A stretch of 64,000 nt of DNA from assembly GCF_012273655.1 (NCBI RefSeq), contig NZ_JAAWWP010000012.1:124001-188000 (forward strand), written 5' to 3'. The stretch comes from Streptomyces physcomitrii (GTDB lineage: Bacteria; Actinomycetota; Actinomycetes; Streptomycetales; Streptomycetaceae). Below the pieces are notes generated by a model that saw only the letters and a list, made by a program, of their open reading frames with translations, searched no databases and was not told the DNA's origin. Shown here piece after piece: positions 1-8,719 of this stretch (position 1 is the first letter of the stretch; the number at the start of each line of letters is the position of its first letter). The translations under genes were made by a program, and so were the position numbers.

Positions 1-627
1 GCGGGGGCCGGGGGACGGCGGGGCGGCCGCGCGCCGGGGCGCCGCGGGCTCGGCGAAGACGGAATCCGCGGGCCGCTCCCCGCTCTCCACCGCCCGCACC
101 GCGGCCAGCAGGTCCGCCGCCTTGCCGCTGAGCTTGGTGCCCGCCTCCGGGGCGCTCTGCTTCTCCGCCTTGCGCCGCTCGATCCGCGCCCGCAGCTCCC
201 GCTGGGCCTGCAACTCGGCCTCGGCTTCGGACAGTTCGGCACCGGGGGTGGATGCCTCAGCGCCGGAGGCGGACTCCTCCGTACCCGAGGTCGGTCCTTC
301 CGTGCCTGAGGCCGGTTCCTCCGCGGCGGGGGTGGTTCCCTCAGCCCCGGCGGCCCCTTCCTCGGCCCCGGTCGCCCCTTCCTCGGCGGCTCCCGCGCCC
401 GTTTCCGCCGTCTCGTCCGCGGTGGTCTCTCCGGCCCCAGCCGCCTCGGCATCCCGGCCAGCCGCTGAGCCGCCCGAGTCTCCCGAGCCGCCCAAGTCAC
501 CCGACTCTGCCGGGTCCTGCGGGCCTCCTGCCTCCGCCGCCACCGCATCCGTATCCGCCGCGTCGGTCGCGGGTTCCTCCGGCGGTCCCGGCTCGGTGTC
601 CCGGGCGAGTGCGGGTTCGGCGTTCAC
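1..627 (-). CDS. Cut-off disordered protein, possibly a helix-hairpin-helix/RecD-like protein
   Basis: Open frame running off the left edge; 209 codons of the N-terminus are visible. The GTG start overlaps the stop of the aldo/keto reductase in a GTGA, so translation is probably coupled. The first 130 or so residues are acidic and low in complexity (Glu, Ala, Gly, Thr, Pro) with imperfect repeats around SGTE/SGAE and EEGA. A basic, coiled-coil-like stretch (AELQAQRELRARIERRKAEK) follows, then a helix containing KAADLLAAVRAVESGE. From memory, this basic stretch precedes helix-hairpin-helix helicase-like proteins in Streptomyces, but no catalytic domain is in view, so the function is not shown. 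A candidate DNA-damage promoter lies at 706-728 inside the upstream gene. Confidence 0.6.
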   Translation of the reverse strand, partial: MNAEPALARDTEPGPPEEPATDAADTDAVAAEAGGPQDPAESGDLGGSGDSGGSAAGRDAEAAGAGETTADETAETGAGAAEEGATGAEEGAAGAEGTTPAAEEPASGTEGPTSGTEESASGAEASTPGAELSEAEAELQAQRELRARIERRKAEKQSAPEAGTKLSGKAADLLAAVRAVESGERPADSVFAEPAAPRRAAAPPSPGPR

Positions 628-1607
628 AGCGTGCTCCAGTCCTGGTCGGGATAGCGGTGCACGGGCGCGGAGACGTCGTCCAGCGCCTGGCAGATCTCTC
701 GGGGAAGACTAAGTGCCTCCACTGACAGCGCGGCGCTGAGCTGCTGCGCGTTGCGTGCCCCGACGATCGGCGCGCTGACGCCGGGGCGGTCGCGCACCCA
801 GGCGAGCGCGACCTGGAGCGGGGTGGCGGCGAGGCCGTCGGCGGCGGTCGCGACCGCTTCCACGATCCGGTTCGCGGTCTCGTCCAGATACGGCGCGACG
901 AAGGGGGCCAGGTGCTCCGAACCGCCGCGCGAGTCGGCCGGGGTGGAGTGCCGGTACTTGCCCGTGAGCACCCCGCGGCCCAGGGGCGAGGAGGGCAGCA
1001 GCCCCACCCCGAGGTCCAGGGCGGCGGGCAGCACCTCGCGTTCGACGCCGCGCTGGAGCAGGGAGTACTCCATCTGCGTACTGGCGAGCCGGGTGCGGGT
1101 CCCGGGGGCCGCGAGCTGCCAGGTGGCGGCCTTGGCGAGCTGCCAGCCGCAGAAGTTGGACACCCCCGCGTACCGGGCGCGGCCGCTGCTCACCGCCAGG
1201 TCGAGCGCCCCGAGGGTCTCCTCCAGCGGGGTCCAGGGGTCGAAGGCGTGGATCTGCCAGAGGTCCACGTAGTCCGTGCCGAGGCGGGTGAGGGAGGCGT
1301 CGAGGGCGTCGAGCAGATGGCCGCGGGAGCCGTCGAAGCGGCGCTCCGGATCGGGCACGCTGCCCGCCTTGGTGGCGAGGACGAGGTCGCGTCTGGGGAC
1401 GAGGCTGTCCACGAGTCTGCCGAGCAGGTACTCCGACTCGCCGTCGCCGTACACATCGGCGGTGTCGACGAGGGTGCCGCCCGCCTCCCAGAAGACCTTG
1501 AGCAGGTCCGCCGCGTCGTTCTCGTCGGTGTCCCGGCCCCAGGTCAGGGTGCCGAGTCCGATGCGCGAGACGCGCAGGCCTGTGCGGCCGAGATGCCTCT
1601 GTTCCAT
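624..1607 (-). CDS. Aldo/keto reductase
   Basis: Predicted NADPH-dependent oxidoreductase of 327 residues with an (alpha/beta)8 barrel. The full catalytic tetrad of the family is present: Asp48 and Tyr53 in VDTADVYG, Lys80 in LATKAG, His120 in LWQIH. The N-terminal MEQRHLGRTGLRVSRIGLG is typical for the family, so the ATG at 1607 is preferred over one at 1658. No good ribosome-binding site precedes it, but TAATCT at 1616-1621 (minus strand) ends 8 bases before the start, which fits a leaderless mRNA. The substrate cannot be told. The codons around 700-728 are unusually rare for this genome (TCA, GCA, CTT, AGT, CTT); see the promoter entry there. Confidence 0.9.
   Translation of the reverse strand: MEQRHLGRTGLRVSRIGLGTLTWGRDTDENDAADLLKVFWEAGGTLVDTADVYGDGESEYLLGRLVDSLVPRRDLVLATKAGSVPDPERRFDGSRGHLLDALDASLTRLGTDYVDLWQIHAFDPWTPLEETLGALDLAVSSGRARYAGVSNFCGWQLAKAATWQLAAPGTRTRLASTQMEYSLLQRGVEREVLPAALDLGVGLLPSSPLGRGVLTGKYRHSTPADSRGGSEHLAPFVAPYLDETANRIVEAVATAADGLAATPLQVALAWVRDRPGVSAPIVGARNAQQLSAALSVEALSLPREICQALDDVSAPVHRYPDQDWSTL
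706..728 (-). promoter_or_regulatory. Candidate PafBC/RecA-NDp-type promoter inside the aldo/keto reductase gene
   Basis: On the minus strand CTGTCAGTG, eight bases, then TAGTCT. This matches the actinobacterial DNA-damage promoter pattern TTGTCRGTG-N8-TANNNT at 8 of 9 upstream positions with exact spacing and a full -10. It points at the gene starting at 627, about 80 bases downstream. The overlapping codons are a run of rare ones, as if the DNA motif rather than the protein were under selection. Confidence 0.55.
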
Positions 1608-1746
1608 GGGCGCTGAGATTACTGGCCGCGCGCGGGCTCGTGGGGCGCCTGTGGACAACGCGCGCCCGGCGGGGCCTGACGCGGGCGCGCACCGGGCGCT
1701 AGGGTCGGCGGCACAGGGACATTACTGATCGGTAAGGGGACGGCGG

Positions 1747-2808
1747 ATGGCTATGAAGCTCGGCATCAACCTCGGCTACTGGGGCGCCGGAATGGACGCG
1801 GACAACCTCGCCGTCGCCAAGGAGGCCGACCGGCTCGGCTACGACGTCTGCTGGGCCGCCGAGGCCTACGGCTCGGACGGCGCGACCGTACTGTCCTGGG
1901 TGGCGGCGCAGACCGAGCGGATCGACGTCGGCTCCGCGATCTTCCAGATCCCCGCCCGGCAGCCCGCCATGACGGCGATGACCGCCGCCACCCTCGACTC
2001 CCTCTCCGGCGGCCGCTTCCGCCTCGGCCTCGGCGTCTCCGGGCCGCAGGTCTCGGAGGGCTGGTACGGCGTGAAGTTCGACCGGCCGCTGGCCCGGACC
2101 CGGGAGTACGTGGAGATCGTCCGCAAGGCGATGAGCCGCGAGCGGCTGTCCTACGAGGGCCAGCACTGGACCCTGCCGCTGCCCGACGGCCCCGGCAAGC
2201 CGCTCAAGCTCACCGTCCACCCCGAGCGCGAGCGCATCCCGCTCTACATCGCCGCGATCGGCCCGAAGAACCTGGAGCAGACCGGCGAGATCGCGGACGG
2301 CGCGCTGCTCATCTTCCCGGCGGCCGCGCACCTGGAGGAGACCGCGCTGCGGCACCTGCGGGCCGGCCGCGAGAAGGCGGGCAAGACCCTGGAGGGCTTC
2401 GACGTGGTGCCGACCGTGCCGCTCTCGCTCGGCGAGGACAAGGACGTGCCCACCCTCGCCGACGCCTTCCGGCCCTACACCGCGCTCTACGTCGGCGGCA
2501 TGGGCAGCCGCAAGCAGAACTTCTACAACCAGCTCGCCCAGCGCATGGGGTACGAGCAGGCCGCGGCCGAGATCCAGGACAAGTACCTCGCCGGGGACAA
2601 GGAGGGCGCCGCCGCCGCGATCCCGCACGAGCTGATCGACTCGACCACGCTGCTCGGCTCCGTGCCGCGGATCGCGGAGGGGATGGCGGCCTACGCCGAG
2701 GCCGGGGTCACCACGCTGACGCTCGCCCCCGCGGGCTTCTCGCGCGAGGAGCGGCTCGCCTCGCTGCGGGCCGGTGTCGAGGCGCTCGAACTCGCCGGTC
2801 TCGCCTGA
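1747..2808 (+). CDS. LLM-class F420-dependent oxidoreductase (Rv3520c-like)
   Basis: A 353-residue luciferase-like TIM-barrel protein. The opening KLGINLGYWGAG, the WAAEAYGSD segment and GRFRLGLGVSGPQ resemble the F420-dependent Rv3520c subfamily, so coenzyme F420 is the expected cofactor; the substrate is unknown. The ATG at 1747 follows a purine-rich GGGGACGG; an ATG two codons later is possible. A TAGGGT -10-like hexamer lies at 1700-1705, giving a leader of about 40 bases. It is transcribed away from the aldo/keto reductase, so the interval 1608-1746 is a divergent promoter region. Confidence 0.88.
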   Translation: MAMKLGINLGYWGAGMDADNLAVAKEADRLGYDVCWAAEAYGSDGATVLSWVAAQTERIDVGSAIFQIPARQPAMTAMTAATLDSLSGGRFRLGLGVSGPQVSEGWYGVKFDRPLARTREYVEIVRKAMSRERLSYEGQHWTLPLPDGPGKPLKLTVHPERERIPLYIAAIGPKNLEQTGEIADGALLIFPAAAHLEETALRHLRAGREKAGKTLEGFDVVPTVPLSLGEDKDVPTLADAFRPYTALYVGGMGSRKQNFYNQLAQRMGYEQAAAEIQDKYLAGDKEGAAAAIPHELIDSTTLLGSVPRIAEGMAAYAEAGVTTLTLAPAGFSREERLASLRAGVEALELAGLA

Positions 2809-3028
2809 GAACCCGCCCCCTTGAGTCCCCTTGCGTCCCCGCGGCCGTGGTGGGGGCTCGGGGGGTCTCCCCGCCACGGCCGTCGCCTTGCTCAACGGCT
2901 CGCGTCCCACCCGGTTACGCCCTGCTTCTCATCCGTTCGGCCCAGTTGTGCGACTGTCGCGTTGCCGGGCCGCCGGTGCGGCCGTGTACTCGTCTCCTGC
3001 GGGACGTCGCACGGAGGTGGCAAGGCAG

Positions 3029-3817
3029 ATGCTTTCGGTCAAGAGCCTGTTCGAGGAGATCTTCGACAACGACGAGTCCTTCCGGCTGTTCTGCTCCGTC
3101 GCGGCCAGCGGTGAGGAGCAGGGCGGCTGGGAGAACGGGCGGATCGCCGCCCTGGTCCCCGAGGAGCAGCGGGCGCTCGCGCCGAAGATCGCCCGGCACG
3201 GGGCCGACGAGGACAAACACGGCCGGATCTTCCGGGCGTTGATGAAGAAGCGGGGGGTGGCGCCCGTCGAGGTGCCGCCCGAGACCGACTACACGATGCT
3301 CCTGGAGAAGCAGGGCATCGGGCTGCCGCACGCGCAGCTGCGGCGCGAGGAGCCGCTGACGGTGGAGGACCTCGTCACCTACCTCGCGCACAGCAGGGTC
3401 ACCGAGCAGCGGGCCTCGGAGCAGATGCAGCTGCTGCTCACCCACTTCGGCGACCATCCCGAGGTCGGCCGCGCGGTGCGGATGATCTCCGCGGACGAGG
3501 ACAACCATCTCGCGTACTGCCACGAGGAGTTGCTGCGGTTCGCGGCGGCCGGGCACGGCCGCGCCATCCAGGCGGCGCTGCGCGAGTGCGCGCTCGCCGA
3601 GATCCGCGTCTACCGGGAGGTCAGCCTCGCGGTGATGGCGCACATGGGCCGCGTGCTCGGCTGGTCGCGGCCCAAGGCGGCGCTGCTCGCCGCGGGCGTC
3701 CACGCGGTCTACGCCTGGGAGCGCCTCGCGGGCTGGCGGCGGATGGCCTCGCTGGCCATGCCCGAGCGCCGCGACGCCCTCGGCGGACCGCCCGCCCCCG
3801 CACCCGAGTTCGCCTGA
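3029..3817 (+). CDS. Ferritin-like diiron-fold protein
   Basis: A 262-residue, mostly helical protein. The motif ADED-x-H occurs twice (Glu61/His64 and Glu157/His160), the two-fold iron-ligand signature of ferritin-like four-helix bundles such as rubrerythrin and MiaE relatives. This suggests a diiron site, but enzymatic versus storage function is not clear. The ATG at 3029 is chosen because GGAGGTGG lies just upstream (3013-3020); upstream in-frame codons lack support. It follows the F420 enzyme by 220 bases, of which 2809-3012 holds no recognised feature. Confidence 0.8.
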   Translation: MLSVKSLFEEIFDNDESFRLFCSVAASGEEQGGWENGRIAALVPEEQRALAPKIARHGADEDKHGRIFRALMKKRGVAPVEVPPETDYTMLLEKQGIGLPHAQLRREEPLTVEDLVTYLAHSRVTEQRASEQMQLLLTHFGDHPEVGRAVRMISADEDNHLAYCHEELLRFAAAGHGRAIQAALRECALAEIRVYREVSLAVMAHMGRVLGWSRPKAALLAAGVHAVYAWERLAGWRRMASLAMPERRDALGGPPAPAPEFA

Positions 3818-3875
3818 AGCGGACCGGCCGGCACCGCCCGGACCGCGACCCGCCCGGACCCCGGCCCGCCCCGGC

Positions 3876-4871
3876 TCACATCCAGCCGCGGCGCTTGAAC
3901 AGGCGGTACAGGCCGATCTCCAGGACCGCCATCACCAGGACGACGGCCGGGTACGACCAGGTCCAGCGCAGTTCGGGCATGTGCTCGAAGTTCATCCCGT
4001 AGATCCCGGCGATCATCGTCGGGACGGCCGCCATCGCCGCCCAGGCGGAGATCTTGCGCATGTCGTCGTTCTGCCGGACGCTCATCTGCGCCAGGTGCGC
4101 CGACAGGACGTCGGAGACGAGCCGGTCCAGGGTCTCCGTGGAGTCGTTGACGCGGGTCAGGTGGTCGTTGACGTCGCGGAAGAAGGGCTGCGCCGAGTCG
4201 TCGAGGAAGGGCAGCGCGGAGCCGGCGGGGCCGAGTCCGGCGAGCCGGGTCAGCGGGGGCAGCAGCGGTCCCGTCGCCCGCCGGAACTCCTGGATCTGGC
4301 GCTTGAAGAGATAGATCCGCGAGGCCGTCTCGCGCCCGCCGCCGGTGGGGGAGAAGACCTCCGTCTCCAGCTCCTCCAGGTCGTTCTGCAACTCGGTGGC
4401 GACCTCCAGATAGTGGTCGACCACCGCGTCGGAGACCGCGTAGAGCACCGCCGTCGGTCCGTGCCGCAGGGTCTCGCGCTCGGCCTCCAGGCGCTTGCGC
4501 ACCTCGGCGAGGGTGGTGTCCCTGCCGTGCCGCACCGTGACCACGAAGGAGTCGCCGATGAAGATCATCAGCTCGCCGGAGGAGACGGTGTCGCTGTCCG
4601 GCTCGTAGGTCACCGGCTTGAGGACCACGAACAGCGAGTCGTCGTAGACCTCCAGCTTCGGGCGCTGGTGCGCCTTCAGGGAGTCCTCGACGGCCAGCGG
4701 ATGCAGCCCGAACTCGCGGGTGACCTCCGCGAACTCCTCCTCGGTCGGCTCCAGCAGACCGATCCAAACGAAGGCCTGGTCACCGGCGCGTGCCGTACGC
4801 AGAGCCCGGGGCAGGTCCGAGGGCTCCTCGGTCCGCCGCCCGTCGCGGTAGATGGCGCAGTCGACAATCAT
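3876..4871 (-). CDS. corA: CorA-family magnesium/cobalt transporter
   Basis: A 331-residue inner-membrane divalent-cation channel subunit. The hallmark GMN motif sits in YGMNFEHMPE between two C-terminal membrane helices (about residues 265-285 and 300-320), preceded by a long helical cytoplasmic domain. The ATG at 4871 has GGGGAGA about nine bases upstream; an ATG at 4880 lies too close to the same site. The protein ends KRRGWM, typical of the family. It converges with the ferritin-like gene and diverges from the phosphatase gene at 4944. Confidence 0.92.
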   Translation of the reverse strand: MIVDCAIYRDGRRTEEPSDLPRALRTARAGDQAFVWIGLLEPTEEEFAEVTREFGLHPLAVEDSLKAHQRPKLEVYDDSLFVVLKPVTYEPDSDTVSSGELMIFIGDSFVVTVRHGRDTTLAEVRKRLEAERETLRHGPTAVLYAVSDAVVDHYLEVATELQNDLEELETEVFSPTGGGRETASRIYLFKRQIQEFRRATGPLLPPLTRLAGLGPAGSALPFLDDSAQPFFRDVNDHLTRVNDSTETLDRLVSDVLSAHLAQMSVRQNDDMRKISAWAAMAAVPTMIAGIYGMNFEHMPELRWTWSYPAVVLVMAVLEIGLYRLFKRRGWM

Positions 4872-4943
4872 CAGCCGCATTCTCCCCGGGCCGGTTGGGG
4901 CCCGCACCCCACCCCCCGTACTTCCTCGCCTACCCTGGCCCGC

Positions 4944-5645
4944 ATGCCGACGCTGCTGCTTGTCCGCCATGGACGCTCCACCGCCAACACCGCGGGCCTG
5001 CTCGCCGGCTGGACCCCGGGGGTGGCCCTCGACGAACGCGGCGCCGCCCAGGCCGCCGCGCTGCCCGCCCGGCTGGCCGGGATCCCGCTCGCCGCCGCCG
5101 TGGCGAGCCCGCTCCAGCGCTGCCAGGAGACCCTCGCGCCGCTGCTCGCCGAGCGACCGGGCCTCGCCCTGCACGAGGAGGAGCGCATCGGTGAGTGCCA
5201 CTACGGCGACTGGTCCGGACGCAAGCTCTCCGAGCTGGTCGGCGAGCCCCTGATGGAGATCGTCCAGCAGCACCCCTCGGCCGCGGCCTTCCCCGGCGGC
5301 GAGTCGATGCGCGCCATGGCGAGCCGCGCGGGCGAGGCGGTACGGGAGTGGAACGCGCGGATCGAGGCGGAGCACGGCGCCGAGGCCACCTATCTGATGT
5401 GCTCGCACGGCGACATCATCAAGTCCCTGGTGGCGGACGCGCTCGGGCTGCACCTCGACCTCTTCCAGCGGATCTCCGTCGAGCCCTGCTCGGTGACCGT
5501 GATCCGCTACACCCGCACCCGGCCGTTCCTGCTCCGCCTCGGCGACACCGGCGACTTCGCCTCCCTCGTCCCGCGCGAGGAGTCCGGGGACCGGGGGGAA
5601 GCGGGCGGTGACGCCACCGTCGGGGGTGGTGCGGGCGCACCGTGA
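4944..5645 (+). CDS. Histidine phosphatase family protein (MSMEG_4193-like)
   Basis: A 233-residue phosphoglycerate-mutase-like phosphatase. RHG at residues 8-10 carries the phosphorylated histidine, and the second histidine appears in CSHGDI. The Gly/Asp-rich C-terminal tail is probably disordered. TACCCT at 4931-4936 ends seven bases before the ATG and no ribosome-binding site is seen, so the mRNA is probably leaderless. It heads a run of same-strand genes (DUF3090, SCO1664 family, mshC), an arrangement I recall as conserved in actinobacteria; the substrate is unknown. Confidence 0.88.
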   Translation: MPTLLLVRHGRSTANTAGLLAGWTPGVALDERGAAQAAALPARLAGIPLAAAVASPLQRCQETLAPLLAERPGLALHEEERIGECHYGDWSGRKLSELVGEPLMEIVQQHPSAAAFPGGESMRAMASRAGEAVREWNARIEAEHGAEATYLMCSHGDIIKSLVADALGLHLDLFQRISVEPCSVTVIRYTRTRPFLLRLGDTGDFASLVPREESGDRGEAGGDATVGGGAGAP

Positions 5646-5711
5646 TCGTCCGCCGCAGTAGGGTGATCCGGTCGCCGTAAACCTTGCCGCCGATTCGCTG
5701 GGAGACAGTTC

Positions 5712-6302
5712 GTGTCCCGTCAGGTGTTCCTGTACGACCCGCCGGAGCGGTTTGTCGCCGGTACGGTCGGGCTGCCCGGGCGCCGCTCCTTCTTCCTGCA
5801 AGCCTCGGCCGGGGGCCGGGTGACCAGCGTCGCCCTGGAGAAGACGCAGGTCGCCGCGCTCGCCGAGCGGATGGACGAGCTGCTCGACGAGGTGGTGCGG
5901 CGCAGTGGCGGCAGCGCCTCGGTGCCCGCCGTCTCCCCCGCCGAGATCTCCGACACCGCGCCGCTGGACGCCCCGGTCGAGGAGGAGTTCCGGGTCGGCA
6001 CCATGGCGCTCGCCTGGGACGGCGACGAGCAGCGCATGGTCGTCGAGGCGCAGGCCCTGGTCGAGCTGGAGGCCGAGAGCGAGGACGACCTCGCCGAGGC
6101 CGAGGAGGCGCTCCTCCAGGACGACGAGAACGGCCCGCCCATGCTCCGGGTCCGCCTCACCGGCACCCAGGCCCGCGCCTTCGCCAAGCGCGCCCTCGAC
6201 GTGGTGAACGCCGGACGCCCGCCCTGCCCGCTGTGCAGCCTGCCGCTCGACCCGGAGGGACACGTATGTCCGCGCCAGAACGGATACCGGCGCGGGGAGT
6301 GA
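5712..6302 (+). CDS. DUF3090 family protein
   Basis: A 196-residue protein of unknown function. The start MSRQVFLYDPPERFVAGTVG and the length match the DUF3090 (TIGR03847) family. The C-terminus has a probable zinc site, CPLC followed by HVCP. GTG start at 5712 with GGGAGA at 5700-5705; a TAGGGT hexamer at 5659-5664 is a likely -10, giving a leader of about 45 bases. The last 37 bases overlap the next gene, so the two are probably translated together. Confidence 0.9.
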   Translation: MSRQVFLYDPPERFVAGTVGLPGRRSFFLQASAGGRVTSVALEKTQVAALAERMDELLDEVVRRSGGSASVPAVSPAEISDTAPLDAPVEEEFRVGTMALAWDGDEQRMVVEAQALVELEAESEDDLAEAEEALLQDDENGPPMLRVRLTGTQARAFAKRALDVVNAGRPPCPLCSLPLDPEGHVCPRQNGYRRGE

Positions 6303-7084
6303 GCGCCGCCGAGCTGCTCCGCCGGGGCGAGCTGGTGGTGCGCGGCCGGATCCCCGAGGCCTCCAACGCCGTCCTGCAGTGCGAGGTGACGTACGAGGGC
6401 GAGAGCCTCACCTGCGTCTACAAGCCGGTGGCGGGGGAGCGGCCGCTGTGGGACTTCCCCGACGGCACCCTCGCCGAGCGCGAGGTCGCCGCCTACGAGA
6501 TCTCCGAGGCGCTCGGCTGGGGTCTGGTGCCGCCGACCGTGCTGCGCGAGGGGCCGCACGGGCGGGGGATGTGCCAGCTGTGGGTGGAGGCGGTGCCGGA
6601 GGCCGAGCTGCTCGCCCTGGTGGACGCCGAGGAGCCCGCCGAGGGCTGGAAGGCGGTCGGTTTCGCCGAGGTCGGCGCGGGGCGCACGGCCCTGCTCGTG
6701 CACGCCGACGACGCCCGCCTGCGCCGCCTCGCCGTCTTCGACGCGGTGATCAACAACTCCGACCGCAAGGGCGGCCATCTGCTGCCCGGCGCCGGTGAGC
6801 GGCTCTACGGGATCGACCACGGCGTCACCTTCCATGTGGACGACAAGCTGCGCACCCTGCTCTGGGGCTGGGCCGGCGAGCCGCTCACCGAGGAGGCGCG
6901 CACCGCCCTCGGCGCCCTGGAGAAGCGGCTCACCGAGGGGCAGCCGCTGGCCGCGCGGCTCTGTGAGCTGCTGACCGGCGCCGAGGTGGCGGCGCTGCGT
7001 GGCCGGATCTCCGTGCTGCTCACCACCGGGCGCCATCCGGAGCCGAGCGGGGAGTGGCCCGCGATCCCCTGGCCGCCGATCTGA
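6266..7084 (+). CDS. SCO1664 family protein (kinase-like fold)
   Basis: A 272-residue protein matching the conserved actinobacterial SCO1664 family. It looks like a phosphatidylinositol-kinase-like fold: VYKP (possible ATP-binding lysine), NNSDRKGGH and GIDHGVTFH resemble a catalytic and metal-binding loop. Substrate and role are not established. ATG at 6266 with GGAGGGA at 6254-6260, inside the end of the DUF3090 gene. Its company (histidine phosphatase, DUF3090 protein, mshC) is a conserved group, but no pathway can be read from the sequence. Confidence 0.85.
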   Translation: MSAPERIPARGVSAAELLRRGELVVRGRIPEASNAVLQCEVTYEGESLTCVYKPVAGERPLWDFPDGTLAEREVAAYEISEALGWGLVPPTVLREGPHGRGMCQLWVEAVPEAELLALVDAEEPAEGWKAVGFAEVGAGRTALLVHADDARLRRLAVFDAVINNSDRKGGHLLPGAGERLYGIDHGVTFHVDDKLRTLLWGWAGEPLTEEARTALGALEKRLTEGQPLAARLCELLTGAEVAALRGRISVLLTTGRHPEPSGEWPAIPWPPI

Positions 7085-7111
7085 GGTGCGCGCTGGGGAG
7101 GCTTCGCGCGG

Positions 7112-7170
7112 ACCGGGGCGGATCGGGTGGTCCGGGGTGGATCGGGGTGGTCCGGGGTGGACCGGGCCGG
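7112..7170 (+). repeat. Six tandem ~10-bp GC-rich units
   Basis: Consecutive units close to (A/T)(C/T)CGGGGTGG follow the SCO1664-family stop; two of the larger 20-base units are almost identical (7121-7140 and 7141-7160). The repeat is non-coding and lies about 140 bases before mshC. Confidence 0.7.
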
Positions 7171-7305
7171 TTCTCGCCGGTGCCCGCCGCGCGCGGTCCG
7201 GTCGAGCGCCGCAGCACATCGGGGCGTTCCGGGCAAGGGTGCCCAACAGGCCATCCGCGGGCGTCCGGTTCGTACCCGGAACATGTGTCCGGTTAGGCTC
7301 AAGGC

Positions 7306-8535
7306 ATGTATGCCTGGCCCGCTTCTGAGGTCCCCGCCCTGCCCGGCACGGGTCGCGACCTCCGGATCCACGACACCGCGACCGGCGGCCTCGTCACCCT
7401 CGACCCCGGTCCCGTCGCCCGTATCTACGTCTGCGGCATCACCCCGTACGACGCGACCCACCTGGGTCACGCGGCGACCTACAACGCGTTCGACCTCGTG
7501 CAGCGCGTGTGGCTCGACACCAAGCGGCAGGTCCACTACGTGCAGAACGTCACGGACATCGACGATCCCCTCCTGGAGCGCGCCGAGCGGGACGGGATCG
7601 ACTGGGCCGGGCTCGCCGAGAAGGAGACCGCCCTCTTCCGCGAGGACATGACGGCCCTGAGGATGCTGCCCCCGCGGCAGTACATCGGCGCCGTCGAGGC
7701 CATCCCGGGCATCGTGCCCCTGGTGGAGCGGCTGCGGGACCTCGGCGCCGCCTACGAGCTCGAGGGCGACGTCTACTTCTCCGTCGAGGCCGACCCGCAC
7801 TTCGGGCAGGTCTCCGGCCTGGACGCCGCGGCGATGCGGCTGCTCTCCGCGGAGCGCGGCGGGGACCCGGACCGCCCGGGCAAGAAGAACCCGCTCGACC
7901 CGATGCTGTGGATGGCGGCCCGGGAGGGCGAGCCCCGCTGGGACGGCGGCTCGCTCGGCGCGGGCAGACCCGGCTGGCACATCGAGTGTGTGGCCATCGC
8001 GCTCGACCACCTCGGCATGGGCTTCGACATCCAGGGCGGCGGCAGCGACCTCGCCTTCCCGCACCACGAGATGGGCGCCTCCCACGCCCAGGCGCTGACC
8101 GGGGAGTTCCCCTTCGCCAAGGCCTATGTGCACGCGGGCATGGTCGCCCTCGACGGGCAGAAGATGTCCAAGTCGAAGGGCAATCTGGTCTTCGTCTCCG
8201 CGCTGCGCCGCGCGGGCGTCGACCCGGCCGCGATCCGGCTGGCGCTCCTCGCCCACCACTACCGCGCCGACTGGGAGTGGACGGACGCCGTGCTCGACGA
8301 GGCGGTGGACCGGCTCGCCCGCTGGCGCGCCGCCGTCTCCCGGCCCGACGGACCCGAGGCGGAGCCCCTGGTGGAGGAGGTGCGCGCGGCCCTCGCCGAG
8401 GACCTCGACGCCCCGGCCGCGCTCGCCGCGGTGGACCGCTGGGCCGCCCGCCAGGCGGAGAACGGCGGCACCGACGAACGGGCGCCCGGAGTGGTCTCCC
8501 GCGCCGTGGACGCCCTCCTCGGAGTGGCCCTCTAG
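7306..8535 (+). CDS. mshC: Cysteine:GlcN-Ins ligase, mycothiol biosynthesis
   Basis: A 409-residue ATP-dependent ligase joining L-cysteine to 1-D-myo-inosityl-2-amino-2-deoxy-alpha-D-glucopyranoside, the third step towards mycothiol. It is a class I cysteinyl-tRNA-synthetase relative: HLGH at 52-55, KMSKS at 286-290, and zinc-site residues Cys43, Thr46, Cys228 and His253. It lacks the tRNA-binding extension of CysS, which supports MshC. TAGGCT at 7294-7299 ends six bases before the ATG, so the mRNA is probably leaderless. An inverted repeat GTTC-N7-GAAC at 7268-7282 lies in the -35 area and could bind a regulator. Confidence 0.95.
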   Translation: MYAWPASEVPALPGTGRDLRIHDTATGGLVTLDPGPVARIYVCGITPYDATHLGHAATYNAFDLVQRVWLDTKRQVHYVQNVTDIDDPLLERAERDGIDWAGLAEKETALFREDMTALRMLPPRQYIGAVEAIPGIVPLVERLRDLGAAYELEGDVYFSVEADPHFGQVSGLDAAAMRLLSAERGGDPDRPGKKNPLDPMLWMAAREGEPRWDGGSLGAGRPGWHIECVAIALDHLGMGFDIQGGGSDLAFPHHEMGASHAQALTGEFPFAKAYVHAGMVALDGQKMSKSKGNLVFVSALRRAGVDPAAIRLALLAHHYRADWEWTDAVLDEAVDRLARWRAAVSRPDGPEAEPLVEEVRAALAEDLDAPAALAAVDRWAARQAENGGTDERAPGVVSRAVDALLGVAL

Positions 8536-8633
8536 GGCACGTCTTCCGACCACGGGGGGCGTCGCCCCGTGGCTCGGGAAGCGGCGCTCCCGGACCCGGC
8601 CCGGTGCCGGGCAAAACCTCATATTCCGTACAG

Positions 8634-8667
8634 GCCCCCGGACTTCCCCGCGAAGTCCGGGGGCTTT
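8634..8667 (+). terminator. Terminator after mshC
   Basis: A perfect 13-bp stem (GCCCCCGGACTTC and its complement at 8652-8664) with a five-base loop, followed by TTTCCTTT. It separates mshC from the glycosidase gene. Confidence 0.8.
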
Positions 8668-8683
8668 CCTTTACCCGGAACCC

Positions 8684-8713
8684 TTGCCTTGCTGCTCGAA
8701 TCTGCGCTAAAAG
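8684..8713 (+). promoter_or_regulatory. Candidate promoter of the GH31 gene
   Basis: TTGCCT (8684-8689), an 18-base spacer and TAAAAG (8708-8713). The -10 ends six bases before the ATG at 8720 and no ribosome-binding site is seen, so transcription may begin at the start codon. Confidence 0.45.
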
Positions 8714-8719
8714 CTCAAC

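Noticed and set aside
7268-7300. Sigma-R type promoter for mshC (GGAA...GTT)
   Set aside because: A GGAAC and a GTT are present but far too close together for the required spacing; only the TAGGCT -10 remains credible.
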